64,000 bases of DNA, taken from positions 186,001 to 250,000 of the forward strand of contig NZ_SMJU01000003.1 in assembly GCF_004348825.1 (NCBI RefSeq), given 5' to 3'. The translations under genes and the position numbers were made by a program. The notes below the pieces were generated by a model. The model ran no database searches. It had not been told where the DNA came from and saw nothing but the letters and a program-made list of their open reading frames with translations. This document shows, one piece after another, positions 45,716-55,603 of the stretch (position 1 is its first letter; every line of letters begins with the position of its first letter). Origin of the DNA: Arundinibacter roseus. GTDB lineage: Bacteria; Bacteroidota; Bacteroidia; Cytophagales; Spirosomataceae.

Positions 45716-46963
45716 ATGAATCGAGCTGATTTTTTGAAAAAAATCTCCGGTGCGGCCGCCGTGGCAACAATCGGTGGCCTGACTTGTGGTTATAGCAAAA
45801 CCTCTAATGATTTACCAGCTTGGCCGCTACCTGACCTGAAAAAAGTATTTCCTGATCCGGTCAGCATTCGCTCTGTCGAACTGCTCAAACTCAAAGAGGG
45901 TTCAGAAGCTGGCAGGTTATTGCTGGTAGTTACTGCGAAGGACGGCGCGCAGGGGATGACACTTTGCAATGACCGGATGCCAAATCTTATTTCACTGTTC
46001 AAAGGTCTGGTAAAACCTCATTTTGTGGGAAAAGATGCACGAGATCTGCCAGTACTGGCCGACAACGCTTACCGACTGAACAGTAATTATAAATACGCCG
46101 GTATGCCCCTTTGGAATTGTATAGGTTCACTCGAACTTGCCACCTGGGATTTGCTGGGACAGCTTTACCAAAAACCCGTATACGCACTTCTTGGAAAATC
46201 GGTAAGGAGCAGCTACGAGGTCTATATATCAGATTTTTACCGAGGAGGCCAACCAATGGAAGCAGTGGTGGATCGTCTTGCCCAAAAACTGGAAGCTACC
46301 GGTGCGACTGGTGTGAAAATCAAGGTAGGCGGACGCATGGCCAATACCGCCGAGGACGATAAACGAACGAGTTTATTTGTACCCATGGTACGAAAAATAC
46401 TGGGCGATGTAGTGACGATTTACGCCGATGGGAACGGATCTTTTTCGTGCTCGGAAGGTATAAATACAGGTAAACTTCTGGAAGATTATGGCGTATCGAT
46501 TTTTGAGGAGCCCTGTAATTTTGAGGATGAAGACAGCATCCGGCAAGTCAATCAGGCTTTGAAAAAAATTAAACTCGCTGGTGGCGAACAGGATACGAGC
46601 CTGTACCGGTTTGACCGGCTTGCAAGAACGGGCGTGTGTGATATTTTGCAACCGGACTTATACTATAACGGCGGACTTCTTCGGACACTTCAAGTGGCGG
46701 AAATTGCCAGGCAACACGGCAAAGTCATTGCTCCCCATACCCCAAAAGCAGATCCACTCATTGGTCCGTTCTGGCAATTTGCCGCCCTTGCATCCAATCT
46801 GTACGGTTTGCAGGAATTTGTCATGAATCCCGGCTCGAAAAGCCCTTCGTGGTACAGCCCCACGATTGAAGTTAAAAATGGAAAGATGTCGATTCCAAAT
46901 ACTGCCGGTTTGGGAATCGTTTATGATACAAAGTTCATTACTTCGGCAGAAAAAGTTGGATGA
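45716..46963 (+). CDS. Exported enolase-superfamily enzyme (mandelate racemase/muconate lactonising group)
   Basis: The ATG at 45716 gives an N-terminus MNRADFLKKISGAAAVATIG with export-signal features; a TTG start two codons earlier adds little. The 415-residue protein has the catalytic layout of the mandelate racemase/muconate lactonising group: VKIKVGG (K201, K203), YADGNGS (D238), FEEPC (E264 or E265), GGEQD (E291), LQPDLYYNGG (D314) and PHTPKADP (H341). The metal ligands and the Lys/His bases are in place. Members dehydrate sugar acids or epimerise dipeptides. The export signal is unusual for this family but frequent in Bacteroidota. Sugar-acid dehydration is a plausible role. Substrate unknown. 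Confidence 0.85.
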   Translation: MNRADFLKKISGAAAVATIGGLTCGYSKTSNDLPAWPLPDLKKVFPDPVSIRSVELLKLKEGSEAGRLLLVVTAKDGAQGMTLCNDRMPNLISLFKGLVKPHFVGKDARDLPVLADNAYRLNSNYKYAGMPLWNCIGSLELATWDLLGQLYQKPVYALLGKSVRSSYEVYISDFYRGGQPMEAVVDRLAQKLEATGATGVKIKVGGRMANTAEDDKRTSLFVPMVRKILGDVVTIYADGNGSFSCSEGINTGKLLEDYGVSIFEEPCNFEDEDSIRQVNQALKKIKLAGGEQDTSLYRFDRLARTGVCDILQPDLYYNGGLLRTLQVAEIARQHGKVIAPHTPKADPLIGPFWQFAALASNLYGLQEFVMNPGSKSPSWYSPTIEVKNGKMSIPNTAGLGIVYDTKFITSAEKVG

Positions 46964-46990
46964 AAGGGAAAATCAAAGGGTGCATACGTT

Positions 46991-49216
46991 TCAAAACTGC
47001 TTCAAATACGTAATCTTGGCTATATTTTGTTCATTACGAATCAGTTGTGGACGTTTGAGCTCATTACTAAATAGTTGAGCACTATTGCTGGTGTAGACAA
47101 AATAGAAGAAAGAAAGGGGTTGAAATTCCCAGGCAAAACGTATGTTCCATACGTCCTGACTAGCCGCTGAGTTGTGTTGATAAAATGAAGTGAGTTGTAT
47201 CCGCGGATTGAATGCAAGTCTTACTTCGGGGGCAAACAAATGACTGATTCTTGATTCCCTCTTCTCGCCTATATTCTCGAAATCATTTCGGGTATAGGAG
47301 ACTCGGGCCGAAACCTGTGGAATGGGCGAATACCGAATCTCACCGGTTAAGGTAGTGAGTTTACCGTCATAAAAATTTCCAAACTCAGAAAATATTTTAC
47401 AGGTAAGAGATTTGGATTGATCAGAATCGTAAGAAAATCGGTAACGTGTGTAGTAGTAGTTATTGGGGCTGATAGTCAGGCCAACAATAGGGAAGGCCTG
47501 ATCAACTACCTGCCAGGTTGGTATCACATTTCCAGTGAGACGGTTTCCAGTATTGGCAATGATCCAAATGGGGAAAAAAGTAACTTCTGCCTGCTGAAAC
47601 TTTCCATTGTCGGCCCGGTGATACATATCAAGATAGACACCGGGATCCATTTGCCGCACAAACTTTGGCTTCCATTTGGGTCGCGCAATGTGATAACCAC
47701 CCAAGTTGGTATTGATTAGATTTGAGCCATAAACAAAGCCCATTGCGGGGTTATAGTCTTTTGAAATAATAGAATTTACTGCAAACAAATACCAGTTGTT
47801 GCTTCTATATTCCAGGCGGCTCAGCGCCGTATATCCATTCCCGTCAGGCTCTGAGCTTTGAGATTTGGTAGCCATAAAGCTCCAACTCAAAGGTTCGGTA
47901 ATCCGCAAAAAACCATCAATCGAAAAGGTAGCATTCCCTGTACCGGGTTTGTTAAAACCTGCTTCCGAATTTTTGAAGGTAACCATAGTCCCTACCCGAT
48001 GTTTTTCACCGATATTTTTGCTGTATCTCAAAACACCAAAATTGGTAACGCCAATTCGGTTTTCGGCTGATTGTCGCTGCCTGACAAATAATCCGGCAAA
48101 ATTTTGCTTCAAATTTCTGCTAACCAGTCGAATACCCGCGTCCAGAGGTATTGGTGTTCCATTATCTGACAGTCCGATTCGACGGCTAAAAAATGGCTGG
48201 TTAAAGTCATCTCCGAGATTAAACAGGGTGGCATTTTCAAGAAAAAATTGTCTCCTTTCAGGAAACAAAACTGAAAAACGAGTCAGGTTTTGTACCTGTC
48301 GATCCACATCGGCCTGAGCAAAATCGGTATTGAACGTAAGGTCAAGAACCGTATGCGGAGAAATTGCCCATTTGATTTCTCCACCAATTTTTGGAGAAAA
48401 GGAATTGGACAGCCGCTGTCTGTCGACAAACCGCCGGGTATAATCAGTAAGCAGGTATGGTTGCACCCGAAGGTTAAGCGAAGGATCCGGCGGTTTAATT
48501 CCTTTTAGCAGTCCGGCGTAGGGCATTCGGTATGGATTATAAGCCCGTGGATATGGCGACCAGGAAGACTGCTCACCTAACCGGCGGCTACGGCGAATGA
48601 ATTGAATACCCCAATCCTGAACTTCCCCTTTCGGATATCGCAGGGTTGCCCACGGGATCTGCATTTCGGCTACATAACCTGAATCTGTTCGGGTGGTCCG
48701 AACCTTCCAATACCCATCCCATTCCCGATCAAAAAAGGCATCATCAAATGCAAGAAGGTCGCGCTGAACTCCGTAGGGATTGGTTTGAAACACCTGGGCA
48801 TTGCGTTTATCCAGAAACGGGTCGAGGTTAACACCCACCAAATCAAACTCAAAAAAGTCGAAATCCCGTTTTAAGTCGGGAACTCTAAGCCCCTTTTTTC
48901 CCAAAGAATCGCGGCAGAAAAACGCAAAATACAGGTTCTTGCGGTTATACAGTATTTTTACTTCCGTATCGAATGTTGGAGAGCCGCCCTGATCAGGAAA
49001 TTGTTTAAAGAAATTACCGCTTGTGATTGTCTGATTCCAGGAAGATTCATTTAATCTGCCATCAATGGAGATGTTTTCCCTAATTTCAAGAGCCGTAATT
49101 TCCCGTGGCGGCAGGACAGGAGGAAATATCGTCCCGTCCTGCGCCATTGAACTATGGGCCATACCAAGCATTAGCAATATTGAACTAAATAGTTTGAATT
49201 TAAGGAAGTAGTTCAT
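46991..49216 (-). CDS. DUF5916 outer-membrane protein with CBM9-like N-terminus
   Basis: The ATG at 49216 gives a signal peptide (MNYFLKFKLFSSILLMLGM to SSMAQ), and it lies one base past the stop of the last permease gene. A start at 49342 would lie inside that gene. Residues 30-230 resemble the carbohydrate-binding CBM9-like domain (ISIDGRLNESSWNQ, VKILYNRKNLYFAFFCRD, GYVAEMQIPWATLRY). Residues 250-741 are a DUF5916 barrel (VDRQVQNLTRFSVLFPERRQ, FFLENATLFNLG, FFSRRIGL). It is probably an outer-membrane barrel that binds or passes an unknown ligand. As the last gene of the TonB receptor/ABC operon it may work with both. Confidence 0.88.
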   Translation of the reverse strand: MNYFLKFKLFSSILLMLGMAHSSMAQDGTIFPPVLPPREITALEIRENISIDGRLNESSWNQTITSGNFFKQFPDQGGSPTFDTEVKILYNRKNLYFAFFCRDSLGKKGLRVPDLKRDFDFFEFDLVGVNLDPFLDKRNAQVFQTNPYGVQRDLLAFDDAFFDREWDGYWKVRTTRTDSGYVAEMQIPWATLRYPKGEVQDWGIQFIRRSRRLGEQSSWSPYPRAYNPYRMPYAGLLKGIKPPDPSLNLRVQPYLLTDYTRRFVDRQRLSNSFSPKIGGEIKWAISPHTVLDLTFNTDFAQADVDRQVQNLTRFSVLFPERRQFFLENATLFNLGDDFNQPFFSRRIGLSDNGTPIPLDAGIRLVSRNLKQNFAGLFVRQRQSAENRIGVTNFGVLRYSKNIGEKHRVGTMVTFKNSEAGFNKPGTGNATFSIDGFLRITEPLSWSFMATKSQSSEPDGNGYTALSRLEYRSNNWYLFAVNSIISKDYNPAMGFVYGSNLINTNLGGYHIARPKWKPKFVRQMDPGVYLDMYHRADNGKFQQAEVTFFPIWIIANTGNRLTGNVIPTWQVVDQAFPIVGLTISPNNYYYTRYRFSYDSDQSKSLTCKIFSEFGNFYDGKLTTLTGEIRYSPIPQVSARVSYTRNDFENIGEKRESRISHLFAPEVRLAFNPRIQLTSFYQHNSAASQDVWNIRFAWEFQPLSFFYFVYTSNSAQLFSNELKRPQLIRNEQNIAKITYLKQF

Positions 49217-49217
49217 T

Positions 49218-50588
49218 TTACTTTTTCCAATAAATACCCACGATCCAAACCACCAAAACATTGATTGCCAGGTAAAGCAATAGTTTGGAATTTGCCTGAT
49301 TAGTTCGCTCATTATCGGCAGTATACGCCGGGATTGACTCAAAATCTGCGGGCTTGAAAGCCGTATTTGTAAATATCTGGGTATAGAAATAGGATTTTAA
49401 CTCCTCATGAAATTTTTCAACAGAACTGATGTAGGCAACATGAGCATCCAAATCCGTGCGGGCTAGCGCATTGAAGTAATTCTGTGCCGTTACTGCCACC
49501 GAAATGCTGCCGGCTTTTTGGGAGATTTCCTGTCGTTTGAGCGATAGCGAGGTGTATTTTTCAAAGAGTGGCGCGAGCCGCTGATCATAAAATTCAAATT
49601 CAGCCAGCATGTATTTATCATCGGCATTGTAGCTTGTGTCGACCCGGTAGGCAGGGTGTTGTTTAGAAAGCTTTTGCAGACTGGCAAAGCGGTAGGGCTT
49701 ATTGTCGTAATTTGCCCAAATTTCCTCGTACTCATGTCGCAGGGCTTGCGTAAGGTCATTGCGAGGTGGAGTAGCATAGGCACTGGCAAGATACAGGTTG
49801 ATACAAGCCGGAATTAGTACGACCAGGACAATCCAGGAGCCAAGCAAACCGAAGGCATTAAAAGCAGAGTTTTTCTTCCTGTTTGTAATGATTAACACGA
49901 CGCCAAACCAGAACAAAATATAAAGTGCCATGGCTACCACCCACAAAAAAATCTGTGCATTGGGCGTAATGGAACAAATAATTAGCGCAGCCAAAACCAG
50001 AAAAAGCGCCATTCCGAATGTGATCAGAAAACGAAAAATTATTTTTAGATAGGTAAGTCTTTGTTCAGATATAGGATTGGAGAGTACAAGTCCGAGCGTA
50101 CCGCCTTCGCGTTCTGCCGAGAGAAGATTATAGCTAATGGCAATAATGAATAAAGGAAACAGGTAGATCAGCACAAAGGCCAGGTCAAAATTCCCAGCCA
50201 GTAGTTTTTCGGGATTAGCCATTTCGGCAGTGAGCAATTGCCTTGTCAGTGACCAGTACCGTACGTAGAGGTAGTACGGAAAAATATCGCGCTGACCCAG
50301 CGAAAGACTCGCCAGCGCCGAAGGCGGATTGTCGACCAGGCGATAGGTCCGGTTACCAACAACGTTTGGCAGGGTATCCGTCGTAATAGTCGCCTTCAGC
50401 GTTTCCAGTTTGGTTCCCTCATCTTTCCTAATTTCGATAAGTAGCTCATTTTGACGGTCAATTTCATTTTTCCCATAAAAAATAGCGTAAATACCTACCG
50501 CCAGAAGTAACCCCACAGCTACCTGAAAAAGTCTGCTACGCATGAGGTTAAGTGCCTCATAACGAACAATTATAGAAAACTGTTTCAT
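49218..50588 (-). CDS. ABC transporter permease, DUF3526 type (P4)
   Basis: A 456-residue ABC-2-type permease with six predicted helices and a long soluble loop after helix 1. It is homologous to the second permease of the other pair (52745-54094): both carry LSIGQRDI or LSLGQRDI, LIYLFPLFIIAISYNLLSAE and a C-terminal helix block. SAEREGGTLGLVLSNPISEQ is the usual ATPase-contact region. It starts one base past the stop of the other pair partner and is translated with it. The exported substrate is unknown. Confidence 0.88.
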   Translation of the reverse strand: MKQFSIIVRYEALNLMRSRLFQVAVGLLLAVGIYAIFYGKNEIDRQNELLIEIRKDEGTKLETLKATITTDTLPNVVGNRTYRLVDNPPSALASLSLGQRDIFPYYLYVRYWSLTRQLLTAEMANPEKLLAGNFDLAFVLIYLFPLFIIAISYNLLSAEREGGTLGLVLSNPISEQRLTYLKIIFRFLITFGMALFLVLAALIICSITPNAQIFLWVVAMALYILFWFGVVLIITNRKKNSAFNAFGLLGSWIVLVVLIPACINLYLASAYATPPRNDLTQALRHEYEEIWANYDNKPYRFASLQKLSKQHPAYRVDTSYNADDKYMLAEFEFYDQRLAPLFEKYTSLSLKRQEISQKAGSISVAVTAQNYFNALARTDLDAHVAYISSVEKFHEELKSYFYTQIFTNTAFKPADFESIPAYTADNERTNQANSKLLLYLAINVLVVWIVGIYWKK

Positions 50589-50589
50589 A

Positions 50590-52008
50590 TTAGAAAGTCA
50601 AACGTTTGGATAAATTATTTATGGCAAATACCAATAGACACACCCAAAGAAACATCGCCAGGAGGGCTATCCATTGCTGACTAAGAACCTGTCCAATACC
50701 AGGATTTTTGAAATCAAACTCAGGCATTTTCGCATAGATTTCGGCAGGAGCTTTTTTCTCCCAATCACCGGTTTTTGAGAAATCACGCATGTAATTATTT
50801 AGCATTTCAACCATTTGATACCGATAGGTTTCGGCATACTTCTGAAAGCCAAGGGCAGTTTTGTAGTCGCTGCCGGCTAGCCCCATCGAAAGGTTTCGGA
50901 CTGCCATATAGGGATTAACCAAGGCTGAATAGGCAGAAATAGCATTTTGCTGTTGATAAATCTGCTCGATTCTATCGAAGTGCGTACTATATACCATTGA
51001 AGAATACTTTTCTCCTTCCTGCATGGCAATAGCATCAAAATTGACTGGTAGCTCTTCAATTGAATTTACATTATATTGGGCCATTACTTTCTTTTTCAAA
51101 GCATCAAATCGCTTGTCGGATGGATTATGACCATCAATGCCGTTTGCTTCATCTTTTTTTATGGCTTCCCTGAATTCAAAATTAGACGGCGCTTCAAAAA
51201 CACTTGCACCTAAATTAGCCGTAGCTTTGGGTAAAATAATGCAGGCTAATATCCAGATTCCCAGGAGAGACAAAAGAGCGTTTCGTGAGGAGGCCGAATA
51301 GGCTGATACCAATACTGACGAGGCCAGAAAAAGGAAAAAGTAAACGCAGTATATTCCAAGGACCAACCCGAAACGAAGGAAACTGTCCGCAGTAAAACCT
51401 GCCTCTGTTCCAGCGATCATGAGCACAAATACCAGCAGCAAAGTCGGCAAAATGATCCAGGAAAGAGCCTTGCTATAGCCCAGAATTTTGCCCCAAACGA
51501 CCTGCTGTATACTTACACCCTGACTCAGCATCAGTTTGAGGGTATACTCCTCCTTCTCTTTGGAAATTGCGTCAAAACATAGAAATATAATCAATAAAGG
51601 AACCAACAGCTGCAACACAAAGGCGACGGTCATTTCGCCAAAACGAATGAGTGAGGAACTGTCCTGGGCCGCGGAAAATTTAGCGTCGTTTTGCCGGTGG
51701 GCTTCCAGATACACATTTGAGCCTACGTATGAGTCAACCCCGAAGTCAAAGAAGCTGAGCTCTGATTTTGGACGAAATGCAAAAGAACCGTAGTGTGCTG
51801 CTGAATGTGGATTTTTCTCTCCCTGATTCAGCCAGGTTTCGCGGGCCTCGACCTGAGCCATTTCCCGCTCTTTTTTCATAGTCTGAAAAGCAACAAAACC
51901 GCCGGCAAGAGCCGTAAAAAGTAGAACTAACACCAAGGCTCCCATCACTTTAAAGCGCAGTTCACGGAGCGAGGAAAGGTATTCTTTGTTTGCGATGACG
52001 TTTTTCAT
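50590..52008 (-). CDS. ABC transporter permease, DUF3526 type (P3)
   Basis: The start is the ATG at 52008, four bases past the ATPase stop; a start at 52071 would lie inside the ATPase gene. The 472-residue protein has helices at about 20-40, 145-175 and further on. It is homologous to the first permease of the other pair (54096-55544): SFFDFGVDSYVGSNVYLEAH corresponds to SFFDFGMDSYLGNVVFLEAH, and the LIRFGEMTVAFVLQLLVPLL segment is shared. The ATPase-contact region is DAISKEKEEYTLKLMLSQGV. It makes a heterodimer with P4, encoded one base downstream. Confidence 0.88.
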   Translation of the reverse strand: MKNVIANKEYLSSLRELRFKVMGALVLVLLFTALAGGFVAFQTMKKEREMAQVEARETWLNQGEKNPHSAAHYGSFAFRPKSELSFFDFGVDSYVGSNVYLEAHRQNDAKFSAAQDSSSLIRFGEMTVAFVLQLLVPLLIIFLCFDAISKEKEEYTLKLMLSQGVSIQQVVWGKILGYSKALSWIILPTLLLVFVLMIAGTEAGFTADSFLRFGLVLGIYCVYFFLFLASSVLVSAYSASSRNALLSLLGIWILACIILPKATANLGASVFEAPSNFEFREAIKKDEANGIDGHNPSDKRFDALKKKVMAQYNVNSIEELPVNFDAIAMQEGEKYSSMVYSTHFDRIEQIYQQQNAISAYSALVNPYMAVRNLSMGLAGSDYKTALGFQKYAETYRYQMVEMLNNYMRDFSKTGDWEKKAPAEIYAKMPEFDFKNPGIGQVLSQQWIALLAMFLWVCLLVFAINNLSKRLTF

Positions 52009-52012
52009 GGCC

Positions 52013-52708
52013 TCAAACGGTTTGCAGGTACAACTGTTCCAGTTCGTTGGCCGAAATAGTTGCTGCCTCAATGACAGAAACCAAATGACCTTCCTTCATG
52101 ATGCCAATGCGCGTGGCAATTTCTTTGGCGCGAAAAATATCGTGAGTAGCCATTAAAATAGCCGTACCGTTTTTGGACAGCACCTTTACAATTTCTGAAA
52201 ATTCATTGGAGGCTTTCGGATCCAGACCACTCGTTGGTTCATCCAGCAGCAAAGCTTTGGCTTTCTTAGCCAGGGCAATCGCAATTCCAACCTTTTGCCG
52301 CATTCCTTTGGAATAGCCACCAACCCGTTGTTGGTGTGCTTCGGATTGAAGGCCTGCTTTCAGTAAAAATGTTTCCAATTCCTTTTGTGAATAGGAAAAA
52401 CCTGCCAGTGAGGAGAAAAACGCCAGGTTTTCACTTCCTGTCAGATTGGGATACAGCATGACCGTTTCGGGAATATAGGCCAAATGTTTTTTGGTTTCCA
52501 GCGCATGATCCTTTACTGACAAACCATTGATTATGGCCTCACCACTACTAGGTTCAATGAAGCCCAAAAAACAATTAATTGTGGTGGTTTTACCAGCTCC
52601 GTTTTGCCCCAGGAGAGCAAATATTTCGCCCGATTCAATCGTCAGATTCAGGCCATCCAGCGCGCGGTGCGTGCCGTAGTTTTTGGTTAAGTTTTTAGCA
52701 GTTAGCAT
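52013..52708 (-). CDS. ABC transporter ATP-binding protein
   Basis: A 231-residue ATPase, a normal length for this family. Walker A is GQNGAGKTT (34-42), the signature is GYSKGMRQKVGIAIA (131-145), and Walker B is ALLLDEPTSGLD (152-163). The Q-loop and switch His (ILMATHD) are present. It is the only ATPase in the operon and stands between the two permease pairs. It must therefore serve both, or one pair is driven by a second ATPase elsewhere. Confidence 0.96.
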   Translation of the reverse strand: MLTAKNLTKNYGTHRALDGLNLTIESGEIFALLGQNGAGKTTTINCFLGFIEPSSGEAIINGLSVKDHALETKKHLAYIPETVMLYPNLTGSENLAFFSSLAGFSYSQKELETFLLKAGLQSEAHQQRVGGYSKGMRQKVGIAIALAKKAKALLLDEPTSGLDPKASNEFSEIVKVLSKNGTAILMATHDIFRAKEIATRIGIMKEGHLVSVIEAATISANELEQLYLQTV

Positions 52709-52744
52709 AGTTTGTAAAATGGATTTTGCAGGTTAAAGGATTGT

Positions 52745-54094
52745 TCAGAAAATGTGTCTTGTGAAATTAAATTGCGCCCAAACCAGGCAAAGTAAGCTGA
52801 TCAAAAGGTAGGGCAGCATGAGATTGACCCAGTTAATTAATATGGTATCCTGAAAATATTCGAGCGGGAAGGCATTCCAGTTTTCGGAAGGCACGGGTGA
52901 TTCCTCAAATATTTTGGGATAAAAATACAGGCGTTTTTGCTCGTGGAATTCTTCCAGTTTTTCCAGAAAATTTAAATAATTATCAAGGTCAGAAAGGCAC
53001 AATTCATTGAGCGTGAGCTGCGTATGAATGGAAGGAAAAAGTAACCCTGCCTGTCGGCTAAACTCGTTTCGTTGTCTGAGTTTGTCTCTTAAGGCTTTGG
53101 AGTCTTTGGCGGCAGCTTCATCGCCCATGTGTTGCATGGCGTAGTACCACAGCCAACTGTAATCCTTTCCAGCTGGGTGAGAATAGGCCTCAAATTGAGG
53201 ATACCGTTTATGAAAACTGTCCACGGTTGGCTCTTTGGGCTTGTCCCATTGTGTATGATAGCCATCCCGGCTTTCCAGTACAGTGGCATATGCCTCAGGT
53301 ACAGGATATTGGCTAACTACCCATGCCTGCAAGGAAGCAGGTATGATCATTGTCAGCATGATCCAGCAGACCAGTAATAGCAAAGCACTTTGGCTTGAAT
53401 TTCTGTGAAAGCTTATAATCAGCCAGCAAAGACAAAACCAAAAACTCACGTAAAGCAGGCAGCTCAGGCCGTAGGCTAAAAATGCAGATGTAATTGGTAT
53501 TGTCAGGTAAAATTTTGCAACAAATAAAAGCACCGCCAACACCAGCACCACACTCAGGTATCGGATAGCGAGTTTGGTTCGTAGCATTTTTTGTGGACTT
53601 CCCGCCTGACTCAGTACCAAACGCCAGGTTCCTTCCTCTTTTTCTTCGGAGATTAGATTAAAACAAAAAGCGATAATTATGAGGGGGAAGAAGTAAATAA
53701 GGATAAAGCTAAAATCCAGATTTCCCAATAGCTGATACATTGGATTGGTAAGCTCACTGCTATACTTTTGCTCTTCCAGATTGCGGATAGTTACACTGTG
53801 TACCGATGGTGTGATGTCACGCTGACCAATGGAAAGACCCGATAAACGATCAGGGGAATTGGCCAAACCAAAACGCAGATAATACAACAATAGTCCCATT
53901 TCCGTATTGACATACTCCGCGTACCGATCAATCGTAATTTGTTGGTAATGAGCCGTTTTTTGTATAGTTTCTGTGTTTTTTTCAAGAAAGTGCTTCCCAA
54001 AATTCAAACTGATTAGTCCGCTGATAAACAGTAGTATGAGTCCTGACATCAATCCTTTGGAACGTAGAAAGTTTTTTAGAAGTAGTGATTTCAT
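52745..54094 (-). CDS. ABC transporter permease, DUF3526 type (P2)
   Basis: A 449-residue permease homologous to P4 (49218-50588) but clearly diverged. The conserved stretches are LSIGQRDITPS, LDFSFILIYFFPLIIIAFCF and the contact region ISEEKEEGTWRLVLSQAGSP. Helices lie near 15-35, 130-155 and further on. The gene starts one base past the stop of the first permease gene and ends 36 bases before the ATPase start. With P1 it probably makes one of two heterodimeric channels. The substrate is unknown. Confidence 0.88.
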   Translation of the reverse strand: MKSLLLKNFLRSKGLMSGLILLFISGLISLNFGKHFLEKNTETIQKTAHYQQITIDRYAEYVNTEMGLLLYYLRFGLANSPDRLSGLSIGQRDITPSVHSVTIRNLEEQKYSSELTNPMYQLLGNLDFSFILIYFFPLIIIAFCFNLISEEKEEGTWRLVLSQAGSPQKMLRTKLAIRYLSVVLVLAVLLFVAKFYLTIPITSAFLAYGLSCLLYVSFWFCLCWLIISFHRNSSQSALLLLVCWIMLTMIIPASLQAWVVSQYPVPEAYATVLESRDGYHTQWDKPKEPTVDSFHKRYPQFEAYSHPAGKDYSWLWYYAMQHMGDEAAAKDSKALRDKLRQRNEFSRQAGLLFPSIHTQLTLNELCLSDLDNYLNFLEKLEEFHEQKRLYFYPKIFEESPVPSENWNAFPLEYFQDTILINWVNLMLPYLLISLLCLVWAQFNFTRHIF

Positions 54095-54095
54095 G

Positions 54096-55544
54096 TCAAA
54101 ATGCTCGTAAACCTTTAGATGATTTTTTTACAAGAAATCCCAGACCAAGGATCCAGAAAAACAAGGATACCATAGATATCCACTCATAGGTAAAAACATG
54201 ACTAATCGGTAAAAATACATGGTGAAAATCCGGAAAATTAGCCCAGTTTTCCTGGCTGATGATGGCACTTTTATCTGCCGAACTAATGACACGGTTGCCG
54301 ATGTACTTTATCTGCAACTCGTTCATGGTCTGAGCCAATTTGTACCGATAGTCCTCGGCTTGTTTCTGAAAATCATTGTAAGCAGCATAATCCGTTCCGG
54401 ACCAGGCCATCGAGAGATTCCGAATAGCCATATAGGGATTTAAGAATGCAGTGTAGCGAACAAAATTTTGCTGTTTCTGATAAATCCTGACTAACTCAGT
54501 CTGATGACGTGCGTAGGTTTGGGCACTCAGTTTTTCTCCTTCCCGCATCACGTATCCACCATAGTTGAAAGGAAGCTTTTGGGTAGAATCCACGCCATAG
54601 GCCGTCAGAAGTGAATCTTTTAACGCCTTAAAATGCGGGTCGTTGGGGTTGTGGCTATCGCCCTGACGAATCAGTTCTTCTTCCACAGCAGTATCAAATT
54701 CAATTTTTGTAGGAGAAGGATAAATGGTTTGACCAACAACCTGTGATACTTTGGGTAGAATCAGCGTAAAAAATAACCAGAAACCGATGAGCTGAATCAA
54801 AGCAGATTTGGAAGAATGACTTCTGGCGGAAAAATAAACAGCCAAGAATGACAGGATTGAAAAATAAACCAGATAGCCACTAATCATTCCCAAAAACCGG
54901 ACATAGGCCTGTGGGTGCTCATTAGTGGTTGGATTGGTCACCAGAAGTATCAAGCCCAACGTTGCGGCAGGCAGGAAAATCAATAAAGACAACCCAAATA
55001 GTCCCAGCGCTTTCCCGACAATCAGTTCTGGCCAACTTACGCCTTGCGTGAGCAGAATTCGAAGGGTACCATTTTCCCTTTCCTGAGAAATAAGATTAAA
55101 GCCCCAGAAAAAAATCAACAGCGGGAGAAGTAATTGCAGAATCATAGCGGCTGAAATTTCTCCAAACCGGATCATGCCATTCGACAGGCTTGCCTCCGAA
55201 AAATTGACGGTATTTTGTCGGTGTGCTTCCAGAAAGACTACGTTTCCCAGGTAGCTATCCATACCAAAATCAAAAAAGCTCAGCGGAAATCGCTCCCGAA
55301 AAACTACATAGCCATAATGTGCCATGCGGTGAGGATGCTTGTCCGGATTGTTTTCCCAGCGCTCCCTGACCTCATGACTGTATATCTCCACGGTTTGCTG
55401 TTGCTCCATAAGATTGGTATATCCTGTGAACAGAGCAAAAAGCAGAAGGATACTGAAAATCCCGAGTAATAGCCTGGTGCCGGGGCGTTTCAAAGTACTG
55501 GTCCATACTTGCCTGGCAAGTAATTTTAATTGGTTCACTCGCAT
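54096..55544 (-). CDS. ABC transporter permease, DUF3526 type (P1)
   Basis: A 482-residue permease homologous to P3 (50590-52008). It has one N-terminal helix (RLLLGIFSILLLFALFTGY), a long periplasmic-looking loop (MAHYGYVVFRERFPLSFFDF, GNVVFLEAHRQNTVNFSEA), then more helices (ISAAMILQLLLPLLIFFWGF). ISQERENGTLRILLTQGVSW is the ATPase-contact motif. It is the first permease after the TonB receptor, 59 bases downstream of it. The function is unknown. Confidence 0.88.
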   Translation of the reverse strand: MRVNQLKLLARQVWTSTLKRPGTRLLLGIFSILLLFALFTGYTNLMEQQQTVEIYSHEVRERWENNPDKHPHRMAHYGYVVFRERFPLSFFDFGMDSYLGNVVFLEAHRQNTVNFSEASLSNGMIRFGEISAAMILQLLLPLLIFFWGFNLISQERENGTLRILLTQGVSWPELIVGKALGLFGLSLLIFLPAATLGLILLVTNPTTNEHPQAYVRFLGMISGYLVYFSILSFLAVYFSARSHSSKSALIQLIGFWLFFTLILPKVSQVVGQTIYPSPTKIEFDTAVEEELIRQGDSHNPNDPHFKALKDSLLTAYGVDSTQKLPFNYGGYVMREGEKLSAQTYARHQTELVRIYQKQQNFVRYTAFLNPYMAIRNLSMAWSGTDYAAYNDFQKQAEDYRYKLAQTMNELQIKYIGNRVISSADKSAIISQENWANFPDFHHVFLPISHVFTYEWISMVSLFFWILGLGFLVKKSSKGLRAF

Positions 55545-55603
55545 GAATACTTGTAAAAATAGCCGGATAAGGTAAAATTTCTGAACACGATCAGGCCTAT
55601 GAA

